Shown piece by piece: positions 1 through 6,322 of a stretch of DNA of 10,108 nt. The stretch comes from a bacterium (GTDB lineage: Bacteria > Orphanbacterota > Orphanbacteria > Orphanbacterales > Orphanbacteraceae): positions 1 through 10,108 of the forward strand of contig JALGYY010000049.1 of assembly GCA_025782575.1 (NCBI GenBank), in the 5' to 3' direction. Position numbers and translations under genes: made by a program. Below the pieces are notes generated by a model. It had not been told where the DNA came from. It saw only the letters and a list, made by a program, of their open reading frames with translations, and ran no database searches. The number at the start of each line of letters is the position of its first letter. Within the stretch, counting starts at the first letter, position 1.

Positions 1-2
1 CG

Positions 3-158
3 CCGAATCAAATCACAGACTTCGCTCCGTGGAAAGTTGCGCGCTCTGAGCTTGATTCCGACCGCGTCCAACGGCTTGTCGCCACTTTGAAACAGACCGG
101 AAGGCTTCCCAAGGAGGGATGTTCCAAAAACCAGAACCTACTCTTTGACGAAAACTAA
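3..158 (+). CDS. C-terminal end of an unidentified protein (5' truncated by window)
   Basis: An open frame enters from the left edge and stops with TAA at 156-158, giving 51 residues. The segment reads TDFAPWKVARSELDSDRVQ followed by a short amphipathic stretch, and it ends LLFDEN. Residue use (Asp/Arg/Leu/Val mix, no low complexity) looks like real protein, whereas the other two forward frames stop earlier. I do not recognise the family. It is convergent with the SUMF1-like gene, whose stop is 48 nt away, and the spacer 159-206 is A-rich on this strand with no clear hairpin. No start, ribosome site or complete domain can be seen, so it may itself be a remnant. Confidence 0.35.
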   Translation, partial: PNQITDFAPWKVARSELDSDRVQRLVATLKQTGRLPKEGCSKNQNLLFDEN

Positions 159-206
159 AGCACTTACAACAAAACTAAACAAAACGGTAAGGAGGTGCAT
201 TGTGGT

Positions 207-1451
207 TCAGGGATCCGTTACCCTGGAGGGGCGACACCCGAGGCTGCTGCCGCGGAGCCCGGGCGTGCCGCTGCCGCGGTACGCCGACCGAGCGTAGGCG
301 GCGGGGTCGTAGAAGCTGCCGCCACGGTAGACGCGGTTGCGAGCGGCGGAGAGAAGACGCGCACCGTCTGCCTCCTGCACAGATGTGCTGTAGGCAGCGA
401 AGCCGTCCCGAGTCCATTCCCAGATACTCCCATGGATTTCGTGGAGGCCAAAAGGGTTGGCTCCGTACGTCCCGATCGGAGCATGAATGGTAAACCCGCC
501 GTCGAGCTCCGGCCAGTCCTTGATTTGTGACCAGGTGGCTCCACCGCGTTTTGCGGCCTGGTCGGCGAGGTTTACAGCGCCGATCAGAGATTTGTGTTCA
601 TCCCCAGTCCACCAGACCGTCGTCGTTCCCGCCCGGGCGGCATACTCCCACTGGGCTTCTGTCGGAAGAAGGAGGCCGAGCTGCGATAGAACCCGATCGC
701 AGTCCTTCCAACTCACCTGCTCGACGGGATGGAGGCCAGGTGCCGTCTTCTTCAGAAGACTTCCTGCGGAGTAGAAGGACGGGTTCTCGTTCCCGAACCT
801 CTCCCACTGCCCTTGGGTCGTCTCGTACTTCGAGAGGAAAAACGGATCCAGCGTGACCTCGTGGACGGGCCCCTCGTTGCTTTCGGCTACCGGATCGTAG
901 TTTGGCTTTTCCTTGTCATCCTTCTGCGCCCCCATCCAAAACGTCCCTCCTGGAATCAGGACGAAAACGAGGCCGATTTCTTTCGTGAGGATGAGCTTTC
1001 CCTCGTCGTCGAGGTCGGGAATCTCTCCTGTTTGAATATGCCCGAATTCCCAGAGGCCCGACTCCCTGTCGCGTCCGATCGGAACGAGCCCGATCTGGGG
1101 TTTGATTTCGAAACCGTTGTATTGGGGGCACTCCTTTTCGTTCGCTATGGAGGCAATAGCCTCCTCCCACTCCACGTCGTACTTCTCGACAGTTTCTTGG
1201 CGCACACTACGAGCTGCGAAGACGAGACGCTCGCCGACATCAGCAATCAGACCGATCGTCCCAGTTCGCCAACCACGTCGGTTGATTTCCTGAATAGCCG
1301 GGGGTACGGACCCGAGGTGCCGATACAGCGAAAAGATGTCCCTGATCCTTTGCGCCTCCTCCTCTTTGACGACGAACTTCTTATCCACCAGCCAGTAGCC
1401 GTACGGAATTCGTCCGCCACACCACTCTCCATCCCGAGCTTTCTTTGCCAT
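207..1451 (-). CDS. SUMF1/formylglycine-generating-enzyme-like domain protein fused to a recombinase remnant
   Basis: The frame is open from above 1500 to TGA at 207-209. The first in-frame ATG inside recognisable sequence is 1451, giving 414 residues. Residues 1-63 are serine-recombinase sequence (GGRIPYGYWLVDKKFVVKEE, then INRRGWRT). From about residue 64 the protein switches to the linker and SUMF1 domain normally found at the C-terminus of kinase/SUMF1 proteins: GLIADVGERLVFA, ECPQYNGFEI, GLVFVLIPGGTFWMG, DPFFLSKYETTQGQWERF, LLPTEAQWEYAARAGTTT, NPFGLHEIHGSIWEW, RVYRGGSFYDPAAYA. The kinase half is absent. In true formylglycine-generating enzymes two cysteines follow the RGGS motif; here those positions are Asp and Ala (residues 382 and 387), so sulfatase-type oxidation is unlikely. 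No convincing ribosome site precedes 1451, so this may be an unexpressed chimera. Identity of the domain is certain; expression is doubtful. Confidence 0.6.
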   Translation of the reverse strand: MAKKARDGEWCGGRIPYGYWLVDKKFVVKEEEAQRIRDIFSLYRHLGSVPPAIQEINRRGWRTGTIGLIADVGERLVFAARSVRQETVEKYDVEWEEAIASIANEKECPQYNGFEIKPQIGLVPIGRDRESGLWEFGHIQTGEIPDLDDEGKLILTKEIGLVFVLIPGGTFWMGAQKDDKEKPNYDPVAESNEGPVHEVTLDPFFLSKYETTQGQWERFGNENPSFYSAGSLLKKTAPGLHPVEQVSWKDCDRVLSQLGLLLPTEAQWEYAARAGTTTVWWTGDEHKSLIGAVNLADQAAKRGGATWSQIKDWPELDGGFTIHAPIGTYGANPFGLHEIHGSIWEWTRDGFAAYSTSVQEADGARLLSAARNRVYRGGSFYDPAAYARSAYRGSGTPGLRGSSLGCRPSRVTDP

Positions 1452-1759
1452 TCCGACTCGAGTTCGTTCAATGATCGTTCCGTGCTCGAACTCGGCAAAC
1501 ACACCGAGTATTTGGAGTTGGCTTTGCCCGCAGGGTTCGAGGTGTCGAATAGGCCCGCGTTGGCGTCCTCGATCATCGCCTGAAGGCCGGGGCGTTTGAG
1601 GTGAGTTCCGGATTCGGTGTCGCGTAAGTCTGGTGCAGGGTCCATTCGTCGCCGTGTTGCGCCTTGCAGAATGCCTCAAGGCGTTCGGTCTGGGCGGGCA
1701 GGGAGTACTTCTGATGAGCCTCGTCCGTCGAGATGCATGTAGAATGCGACGCGAACCAT
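1263..1759 (-). pseudogene. decayed large serine recombinase (second copy)
   Basis: A start-like ATG at 1759 begins MVRVAFYMHL, the first beta strand of the resolvase/invertase domain. A frame change near 1730 restores STDEAHQKYSLPAQTERLEA, carrying the Ser that is expected to be catalytic. A second frame change near 1625 continues as RDTESGTHLKRPGLQAMIED, then AGLFDTSNPAGK. Intact relatives have roughly 40-50 residues between LFDT and a later FDTSNPAGK, including the RLSR-type motif. Here the two FDT sites are joined, so an in-frame deletion is inferred near 1549-1541. A third frame change near 1527 gives LQILGVFAEFEHGTIIERTR, then GGRIPYGYWL (start of the Recombinase domain), and homology ends at INRRGWRT near 1263, where SUMF1-type sequence begins. 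With three frameshifts, a deletion and truncation, it cannot make an active recombinase. Confidence 0.75.
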
Positions 1760-1782
1760 CTCCGGTGTGGCTCGTCCGTTCC

Positions 1783-2249
1783 GATTTCGGCGAGGTCGGC
1801 TGCATCGCGAGTGAGCCGGGCAAGGTCGCGGACAACAAGCACGTCGATTTTTCCGCCATTGACGTCACGCAGAAGCTTTCTCAAGCCCGGTCGGTCCATG
1901 GTGAGGCCGCTCCACCCCGCGTCGCCGTAAGTCTCTCAGGTAGGACGACCCAACTCTCTCCTCCCTGGGCCTCGATGGACGCCTCGACCGCCCTCCGTTG
2001 CGCGCCCAGCGGATCGGGATCTGAAGGATCGACGACCGCCCGCCTCGCGTAGATCGCAACACGTCTTTCATCCCGAGGGATTGCCGCCGCCGATAGTGAT
2101 CGATACAGTTGGCCGTCGAGTGCGAAGCCGTTCTCGCGGACGTAGAGCCGAAGCTCGACGCCACGCCACTTCCGGATGATCACGGTCCCGATACGTGGGT
2201 CACCTGGCTTGCGGTGAGGCTTGTCGGTGGCCCGTTGCCCGGGCTTGGT
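1783..2249 (-). pseudogene. DUF2924 remnant joined to the N-terminus of a large serine recombinase (first copy)
   Basis: The first part, about 2189-2084, reads GTVIIRKWRGVELRLYVREN then GFALDGQLYRSLSAAA. This is the core of DUF2924, a small protein family usually encoded next to large serine recombinases. It runs with almost no linker into RRVAIYARRAVVDPSDPDP (2066 onward), a resolvase-domain first strand. The usual Ser after YAR-x is Ala here, so the catalytic serine appears lost. A frame change near 1930 is needed to continue as GDAGWSGLTMDRPGLRKLL, then GGKIDVLVVRDLARLTRDAA. Homology stops near 1783, just before the second recombinase copy starts. The 5' end overlaps the tail region of the propeller gene, and no intact start is visible. 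DUF2924 and recombinase have probably collapsed together by deletion. Confidence 0.7.
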
Positions 2250-2298
2250 TGCGATCGGATCGCTCGCCGAGGCTTCCGAGGGACGGTGACGCGGATCT

Positions 2299-3828
2299 CT
2301 ACTCGATCTTGAGAATGACCCCATTGGTCACACTGAATCCGGTCGGATTGCCTGCCCCCATGTCCCTGACGAGCCCCTGCAAGTTGAACAACGCCGGAGC
2401 AGCAAACCCACCGCCCTTTGTGACCGTCCAGGGCACCGCTGCGGGAGCCGGCAGCTCCATCACAGACCCGCAGAGTATGCATGGAAGCTGCGGACTCCGG
2501 AGGCAACGAAATGGTTGAGGGGTTATCCCTGGATTCAGCGGAGTCGGGAGTGCCGTGCATCCGAGGAGCTCTCCGCCAGCCATCAATTCGGTGCAGTTTG
2601 TCGGCGCGCCAACCCAGAGCCAAAGCACATAGAGACCGGCACCAGATCCGGCTGGTGCATCATTCATGGCAATGGTGATGGGTTCTCCCGTTGCCACGGT
2701 CACGGTTCCTGAACCTCCGTTCACGAAGAGTACTTCAGTTGTTGGGCCGACGCCGCCGTTCACAGTCCCTAGATTGCAAGGGTTCGGGAGGATCTTGAAT
2801 GCATTGTTGCTGGAGGTGCCCGACACGTAGACGGTGCCCGACCCGTCCACGGTGATGTCAGCAGAACAGCGAAGCACGTGCCCCGCCCCGTCTCCCGTCT
2901 CATCAAGGATCTCGGTGATCGTCCCGCCAGGCGTGATCCTGAACGCATTGTGGGTACAATCCCCTGACACGTAGACGTTCCCCGATCCGTCCACAGCAAG
3001 TCCGCCTCCGCCACCCAGGCGGTTTCCCGCTCCGTCCCCAAAACTATCGATGATCTCGGTGATCACCCCACCCGGGGTGATCTTGAGCACGTTGCTGCTG
3101 AATTGTCCCGAGACATAAGCGTTCCCCGTCCCGTCCACTGCAATGCCCAGGGGGCTGTCGAGCCCAAATCCCGTTCCGGCCCCCGTTTGGTCGATGATCT
3201 CTGTGATCGTTCCGCCAGGCGTTATCTTGAACGCATTGCTGCTGAGATATCCTACGACGTACACGTTTTCAGAGCTGTCCACCGCGATGCATGTCGGCGT
3301 CTGGAGCTCGTTTCCCGCCCCATCCCCAGTTTCGTCGATGATTTCGGTGATCGTCCCGTCCGGAGTGATCTTGAAAGCATTGTCGGTGAATTCCCCCGTT
3401 ACGTAGACGTTGCCCGAGCCGTCTACTACGACGCACCTGGCTCCGACAAGAAGGTTTCCCTCCCCATCGCCCAAGAAACCGATGATCTCTGTGATGGTCC
3501 CGCCCAAGGCGACCTTCGATACCCCGCAGGCTGCAACGAAGACGTTCCCCACCCCGTCCACTGCGACGTCACGAGGGCCGTTGATATCGAGCAAGACACT
3601 GACCACCCCGCCCTCAGTGACCCGGAACACATTATCGCTCGCAAACCCTGCTAGGTAGAAGTTTCCTGAGTCGTCTACTGCCACCCCCCGGGGTCGAATG
3701 AGCGAGTTCCCTGCCCCATCCCCCGATCCATCGATGATCTCGGTGATCTGCGCGGTGGCGTCAGAAGTCAATCCCAGTACAGCGAACACGAGTGAAACGC
3801 AACCCACGGATATCATGCACTTCATCAT
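2299..3828 (-). CDS. secreted seven-bladed NHL/SBBP-like beta-propeller protein
   Basis: The product is 509 residues from ATG 3828; a second ATG follows directly at 3825. The ribosome site GAGGTGG at 3833-3839 sits 4 nt from the first and 7 nt from the second ATG. Residues 1-26 form a signal peptide: hydrophobic core SVGCVSLVFAVLGL, cleavage after ATA before Gln27. Residues 28 to about 350 hold seven repeats of about 48 residues, typical unit VDGSGNVYVSG-x(4)-NAFKITPGGTITEIID-x-TGDGAG, which should close one propeller. A C-terminal domain of about 155 residues follows (CNLGTVNGGV, TVTVATGEPI, LYVLWLWVG, CTALPTPLNP, FSVTNGVILKIE) and is Cys-containing. I have seen this tail type on secreted proteins of large-genome environmental bacteria but cannot name it. 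The role is probably extracellular or periplasmic binding; no ligand can be deduced. It has its own promoter and lies 213 nt downstream of the PD40 gene. Confidence 0.85.
   Translation of the reverse strand: MMKCMISVGCVSLVFAVLGLTSDATAQITEIIDGSGDGAGNSLIRPRGVAVDDSGNFYLAGFASDNVFRVTEGGVVSVLLDINGPRDVAVDGVGNVFVAACGVSKVALGGTITEIIGFLGDGEGNLLVGARCVVVDGSGNVYVTGEFTDNAFKITPDGTITEIIDETGDGAGNELQTPTCIAVDSSENVYVVGYLSSNAFKITPGGTITEIIDQTGAGTGFGLDSPLGIAVDGTGNAYVSGQFSSNVLKITPGGVITEIIDSFGDGAGNRLGGGGGLAVDGSGNVYVSGDCTHNAFRITPGGTITEILDETGDGAGHVLRCSADITVDGSGTVYVSGTSSNNAFKILPNPCNLGTVNGGVGPTTEVLFVNGGSGTVTVATGEPITIAMNDAPAGSGAGLYVLWLWVGAPTNCTELMAGGELLGCTALPTPLNPGITPQPFRCLRSPQLPCILCGSVMELPAPAAVPWTVTKGGGFAAPALFNLQGLVRDMGAGNPTGFSVTNGVILKIE
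2780..3747 (-). repeat. seven tandem ~144-bp coding repeats of the propeller
   Basis: The DNA is built from units of about 144 bp, one per blade. Units 3 to 6 are the most alike (ITEIID-x(2)-GDGAG-N-x(6-8)-AVDGSGNVYV-x-G). Unit 2 is shortened, lacking the GDGAG loop at its start, and unit 7 ends in KILPNP instead of a new strand. The likeness of neighbouring units suggests recent duplication or gene conversion within the gene. Confidence 0.75.
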
Positions 3829-3906
3829 TTCTCCACCTCGCAAGGCGTCCATGGTGGGGCTGGCATTGACGCAATTGAGATCTGATTATCATGAGGCACG
3901 GACCCG

Positions 3907-3935
3907 ATTGTATCCCTGAGGATCGAAGAAGTAAA
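3907..3935 (-). promoter_or_regulatory. sigma70-like promoter of the propeller gene
   Basis: On the minus strand a -35 box TTTACT (3935-3930) is followed by a 17-bp spacer and a -10 box TACAAT (3912-3907). That is 4/6 and 5/6 matches to consensus with ideal spacing. Transcription would begin near 3900, leaving a leader of about 70 nt before the ATG at 3828. The rest of 3829-4041 shows no gene and no clear terminator after the PD40 gene. Confidence 0.55.
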
Positions 3936-4041
3936 CACCTGGCAGAACCAGCGGAGCCACGGAAACCCTCTCGGTCTCGGGTGATTCAATTCCTGTTGTG
4001 AGGCCCATTCGATCTCCTGCTTTCCGTCCGCAGAAGCCGGG

Positions 4042-5520
4042 TCAGTCGAGATCCAGAATCGCCTCCCATAGCTGAGACTCGTCCCGTACCATAGGCGAAA
4101 GGCCATAGACAATGCTCCTGTGCTGTCTCTTTGTCGGTCGCCAGAATGCCCCGGTTGCAAAAAAGTCCCCCTCTTGTGAAATCCGGAATTCGGCTACGCC
4201 AGGTGAGAGATCCGTACACGTGCTTGGAGGTGTCGCCCCGAATGGCCGGGAGAAGTTCCGCAACGCCCTAAGAACATCGATGACATAAATGCTCCCAGGA
4301 GTACCATTGGCACCATTCTCAGCCCGACTGTACAGAATGTAACGCCCGTCCTCAGACCATCGAATGCCGCTACGCGACGTTTCGTCTTGTGCTGTCTTTC
4401 GAGAAGTCAGCTGAAAGCACTGAACCGTCTCGTCACTGGCTGCGTCCGGATCGTAGACAGCCACGTAGAGTTGGGAACCAAAGAGCGGGTTTTTTATGTT
4501 ATTGGTGACATTGAATGCGTACATGAAGCCATTCGGTGACCACTCGGGCTGCCCAGAGAAGCCAAGCTCTGGAAAAGGAAGTTCTATCTTTGCGTCTGCA
4601 ATTTCTCCTACACCAAAATCCATCGGTCCAAAGGTCTCCTTGATTCGGACGAGAGCAATCGTCTTGGCGAAAGCACCCCCACCAGGAAGTATCGCGGTAA
4701 TGATGAGTCGTCCGAAGTTGAAGTGTTCTCTGTCAAGAACCGGACAAGCACTCCCGTTTTCGGATGTCGTTTCGATCGAATTCCCCTTATCACGATCGAT
4801 GACCAGTTGCTCGATGACACCAGTCTCACTGGAGACCGTGAAATGCGAACGAATCAAGTCATTCCGGCTACCACGTTCCGAGTAGAGCCATTCGACATCC
4901 CCTCCCCAGAGGATGCCCTGCTTGGCTGGGTCAGGACGATCAACATCGCTTACGGGATGCCCTACCAATCCACCACCAAAGGGAGGACGGATAGGTGCTA
5001 CAAAGATTTCAGCATCGTCTCGCACGCGATTGTATGCCACCCAAAATACGCCACCTAGCCGAGTAGCGGAAATAGCAAGGGGATCGTTCCCGCCACTGTC
5101 GTCTGGCACAGTGGTACGTTCGCCGGTCAGCGTCACGCTTCCCTTCCGGTCAATCTCAACTGTGAAGTCACGTATTTGGCGGCGTGGCACAGTGGCTTTA
5201 CACACGATTGAAGAACCATCCCGGGTGAAGTGGGGGTCGTTGTAGAAGACTGGCGGATCGGTCAACTGACGTCGACTCAGAACCACCTCATCCCCTCGAG
5301 CTGTTCCCCCGCCCAGCGGGCAGGTCACACTACTCCCCGGAGCATTCGGTATGGGTGTTGCCACGGTCGCTATCCCTCTACCCCGCGGGTTTTCGAATTG
5401 ACTCCGTCGGATGCTTGGAGGTGGTATGTGTGGCGTTGCGATGCCCCAGTGCTCGGAGTCCGGGTCATTGCTTGGCGCATTCGGTGGCGGCGTTTGATCA
5501 GTTGCTATTCCTGGAGACAT
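4042..5520 (-). CDS. PD40/TolB-like beta-propeller protein with repetitive GIAT/proline N-terminus
   Basis: The product is 492 residues. The start ATG at 5520 is fixed by a strong ribosome site AAAGGAG (5533-5527) with a 6-nt spacer. The N-terminal ~65 residues are Pro-rich with three imperfect repeats beginning GIAT. The rest carries WD40-like PD40 signatures: DPHFTRDGSSIVCKA (95-109), PEWSPNGFMYAFN (325-337) and IRWSEDGRYILYSRA (386-400), separated by strand-rich sequence, so a TolB-type propeller is expected. Unlike most TolB-like proteins, no signal peptide is visible and the first residues are hydrophilic, which suggests a cytoplasmic location or an unconventional export route. It lies 95 nt downstream of the small-protein gene on the same strand and is probably the last gene of the operon. 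Its function is unknown. Confidence 0.8.
   Translation of the reverse strand: MSPGIATDQTPPPNAPSNDPDSEHWGIATPHIPPPSIRRSQFENPRGRGIATVATPIPNAPGSSVTCPLGGGTARGDEVVLSRRQLTDPPVFYNDPHFTRDGSSIVCKATVPRRQIRDFTVEIDRKGSVTLTGERTTVPDDSGGNDPLAISATRLGGVFWVAYNRVRDDAEIFVAPIRPPFGGGLVGHPVSDVDRPDPAKQGILWGGDVEWLYSERGSRNDLIRSHFTVSSETGVIEQLVIDRDKGNSIETTSENGSACPVLDREHFNFGRLIITAILPGGGAFAKTIALVRIKETFGPMDFGVGEIADAKIELPFPELGFSGQPEWSPNGFMYAFNVTNNIKNPLFGSQLYVAVYDPDAASDETVQCFQLTSRKTAQDETSRSGIRWSEDGRYILYSRAENGANGTPGSIYVIDVLRALRNFSRPFGATPPSTCTDLSPGVAEFRISQEGDFFATGAFWRPTKRQHRSIVYGLSPMVRDESQLWEAILDLD
5329..5511 (-). repeat. three GIAT-Pro repeats encoded at the N-terminus of the PD40 gene
   Basis: Residues 4, 26 and 49 each start a copy: GIATDQTPPPNAPS, GIATPHIPPPSIRR and GIATVATPIPNAPG, spaced 22 and 23 residues. 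They are similar in protein and partly in DNA (for example PNAP in copies 1 and 3). The segment should be extended or disordered and could be a linker or a recognition tag; this role is inference. Confidence 0.5.
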
Positions 5521-5526
5521 TCCAAA

Positions 5527-5533
5527 CTCCTTT
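5527..5533 (-). promoter_or_regulatory. ribosome binding site AAAGGAG of the PD40 gene
   Basis: This strong Shine-Dalgarno match lies 6 nt before the ATG at 5520. It settles the start codon and shows that the unusual proline-rich N-terminus is really translated. Confidence 0.7.
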
Positions 5534-5615
5534 CATCCTACGAGGGCTGGGAGCCAATTCGTAGCGAGCTTCCGATGACATCACAGGCCCGCTGAGGGCA
5601 CCCAGCCCGAAAGAC

Positions 5616-5933
5616 CTATTCAACCCACATTGGCTCGAGAACCGTGACAAGCGCCATATCTCCGGCGGCCATCGCGAAGCTGAGTCGGACCTCTTCCTTG
5701 AGGTCCGAAACCTCCAACTTCTGCATCCCGGGGACCGTAAAGGCCTCGAACGTTCCGGCGGTCGTAAACGCGGTGTCCGCCCGGTTCTTGTGCTCGACCT
5801 TGATGCTGAGGGCCGGAAATGATCCGGTCAAAGTCACCACATCCACCGTAAAGAACGCTTTCGATCCGCCGCGAGGCTCAGTGTGCGTCGGTACCGCGAC
5901 ATCGCTCTTCCAGAGAACTTCCGTAGTAAGCAT
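5616..5933 (-). CDS. small beta-rich protein, paralogue B (virion/appendage-like, function unknown)
   Basis: The product is 105 residues if it starts at ATG 5933. An upstream in-frame ATG at 5957 would add MAQEEAKK. I prefer 5933 because GAGG lies 8 nt before it and because the product then aligns end to end with its upstream neighbour, which also starts Met-Leu. The sequence is predicted to be mostly beta strands, with the core KAFFTVDVVTLTGSFPALSI, HKNRADTAFTTAGTFEAFTV and LKEEVRLSFAMAAGDMALVT. It has no signal peptide, no Cys and no catalytic motif. The pattern of alternating hydrophobic strands with a turn before DTxxTTxxxF recalls small phage tail or decoration proteins, but I cannot assign a family. 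The gene lies 52 nt after its paralogue (28 nt if the longer start is used) and 95 nt before the PD40 gene. Confidence 0.7.
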   Translation of the reverse strand: MLTTEVLWKSDVAVPTHTEPRGGSKAFFTVDVVTLTGSFPALSIKVEHKNRADTAFTTAGTFEAFTVPGMQKLEVSDLKEEVRLSFAMAAGDMALVTVLEPMWVE

Positions 5934-5985
5934 CTTCTTTGCCTCTTCTTGGGCCATCGATTGACTCGACGAGGCCGCGTCCCCT

Positions 5986-6309
5986 TTAGTTGGTCCAGGA
6001 AACCGGGAGCATCTGGATCCGAACCCATGCTGCGCTGCCTCCAGTCACGTCGAACTTCAGTCGGACTTGCTCCTTGACGTCGTCTGCCTGTTTTGTCCCC
6101 ATCCCTACGGCGGTGATGTTGGCGAAGGCCGCCATGGATGTCCATGTGGTGTCCGCCTGGTTCTTTTGCTGGATCTCGATGGCAAGCGTCGCCGTACCCT
6201 CCAGCTGCGTCACATCGACGCTCATCATGGCGGTCTTGCCCCCTCGACTGATCGGAGCCGTGAAGACAGACGTAGAAGCTGCATTGTGGATCATCTCTCC
6301 AAGTAGCAT
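5986..6309 (-). CDS. small beta-rich protein, paralogue A (virion/appendage-like, function unknown)
   Basis: The product is 107 residues. The start ATG at 6309 is chosen from the ribosome site GAGGAG (6322-6317) with a 7-nt spacer; the frame extends upstream to 6363 but that part overlaps the glycosyltransferase. It aligns with paralogue B throughout: GGKTAMMSVDVTQLEGTATL with GGSKAFFTVDVVTLTGSFPA, QKNQADTTWTSMAAF with HKNRADTAFTTAGTF, and DDVKEQVRLKFDVTGG with SDLKEEVRLSFAMAAG. It is rich in Thr and Ser, has no Cys and no signal peptide, and should form a compact beta sandwich. Only 11 nt separate it from the upstream glycosyltransferase stop, so the two are co-transcribed and probably translationally coupled. 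It could be a structural subunit and, as inference, a substrate of that enzyme. Confidence 0.75.
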   Translation of the reverse strand: MLLGEMIHNAASTSVFTAPISRGGKTAMMSVDVTQLEGTATLAIEIQQKNQADTTWTSMAAFANITAVGMGTKQADDVKEQVRLKFDVTGGSAAWVRIQMLPVSWTN

Positions 6310-6316
6310 TGATGTT

Positions 6317-6322
6317 CTCCTC
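6317..6322 (-). promoter_or_regulatory. ribosome site GAGGAG overlapping the glycosyltransferase stop codon
   Basis: The Shine-Dalgarno match for the ATG at 6309 shares two bases with the TGA stop at 6323-6321 of the upstream gene. This arrangement favours coupled translation and supports the operon. Confidence 0.65.

Noticed and set aside
186-530. Plus-strand AAGGAGGTG followed by GTG/TTG start codons and a 111-residue open frame
   Set aside because: The frame lies over the SUMF1 coding region on the other strand, is Ala/Arg/Gly-rich and has no motif; the ribosome-site match is probably chance.
729-1583. 284-residue plus-strand open frame
   Set aside because: It is antisense to clear recombinase and SUMF1 homology and shows no domain of its own.
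1452-1868. Upstream extension of the SUMF1 frame to 1868
   Set aside because: Above about 1527 the frame reads Arg/Ser/Pro-rich nonsense while true recombinase homology is in the other two frames.
3061-3082. Perfect 9-bp palindrome GATCACCCC-ACCC-GGGGTGATC
   Set aside because: It encodes ITPGGVI inside a propeller blade and is explained by the coding repeat; no operator role is suggested.
2780-3747. Regular ~144-bp repeats as a possible CRISPR array
   Set aside because: Units are adjacent without unique spacers and translate into propeller blades in one continuous frame.
5544-5608. Inverted repeat GGGCTGGG / CCCAGCCC upstream of the PD40 gene
   Set aside because: The 8-bp arms are 49 nt apart with no T-run and lie inside an apparent operon; too weak to call a terminator or operator.
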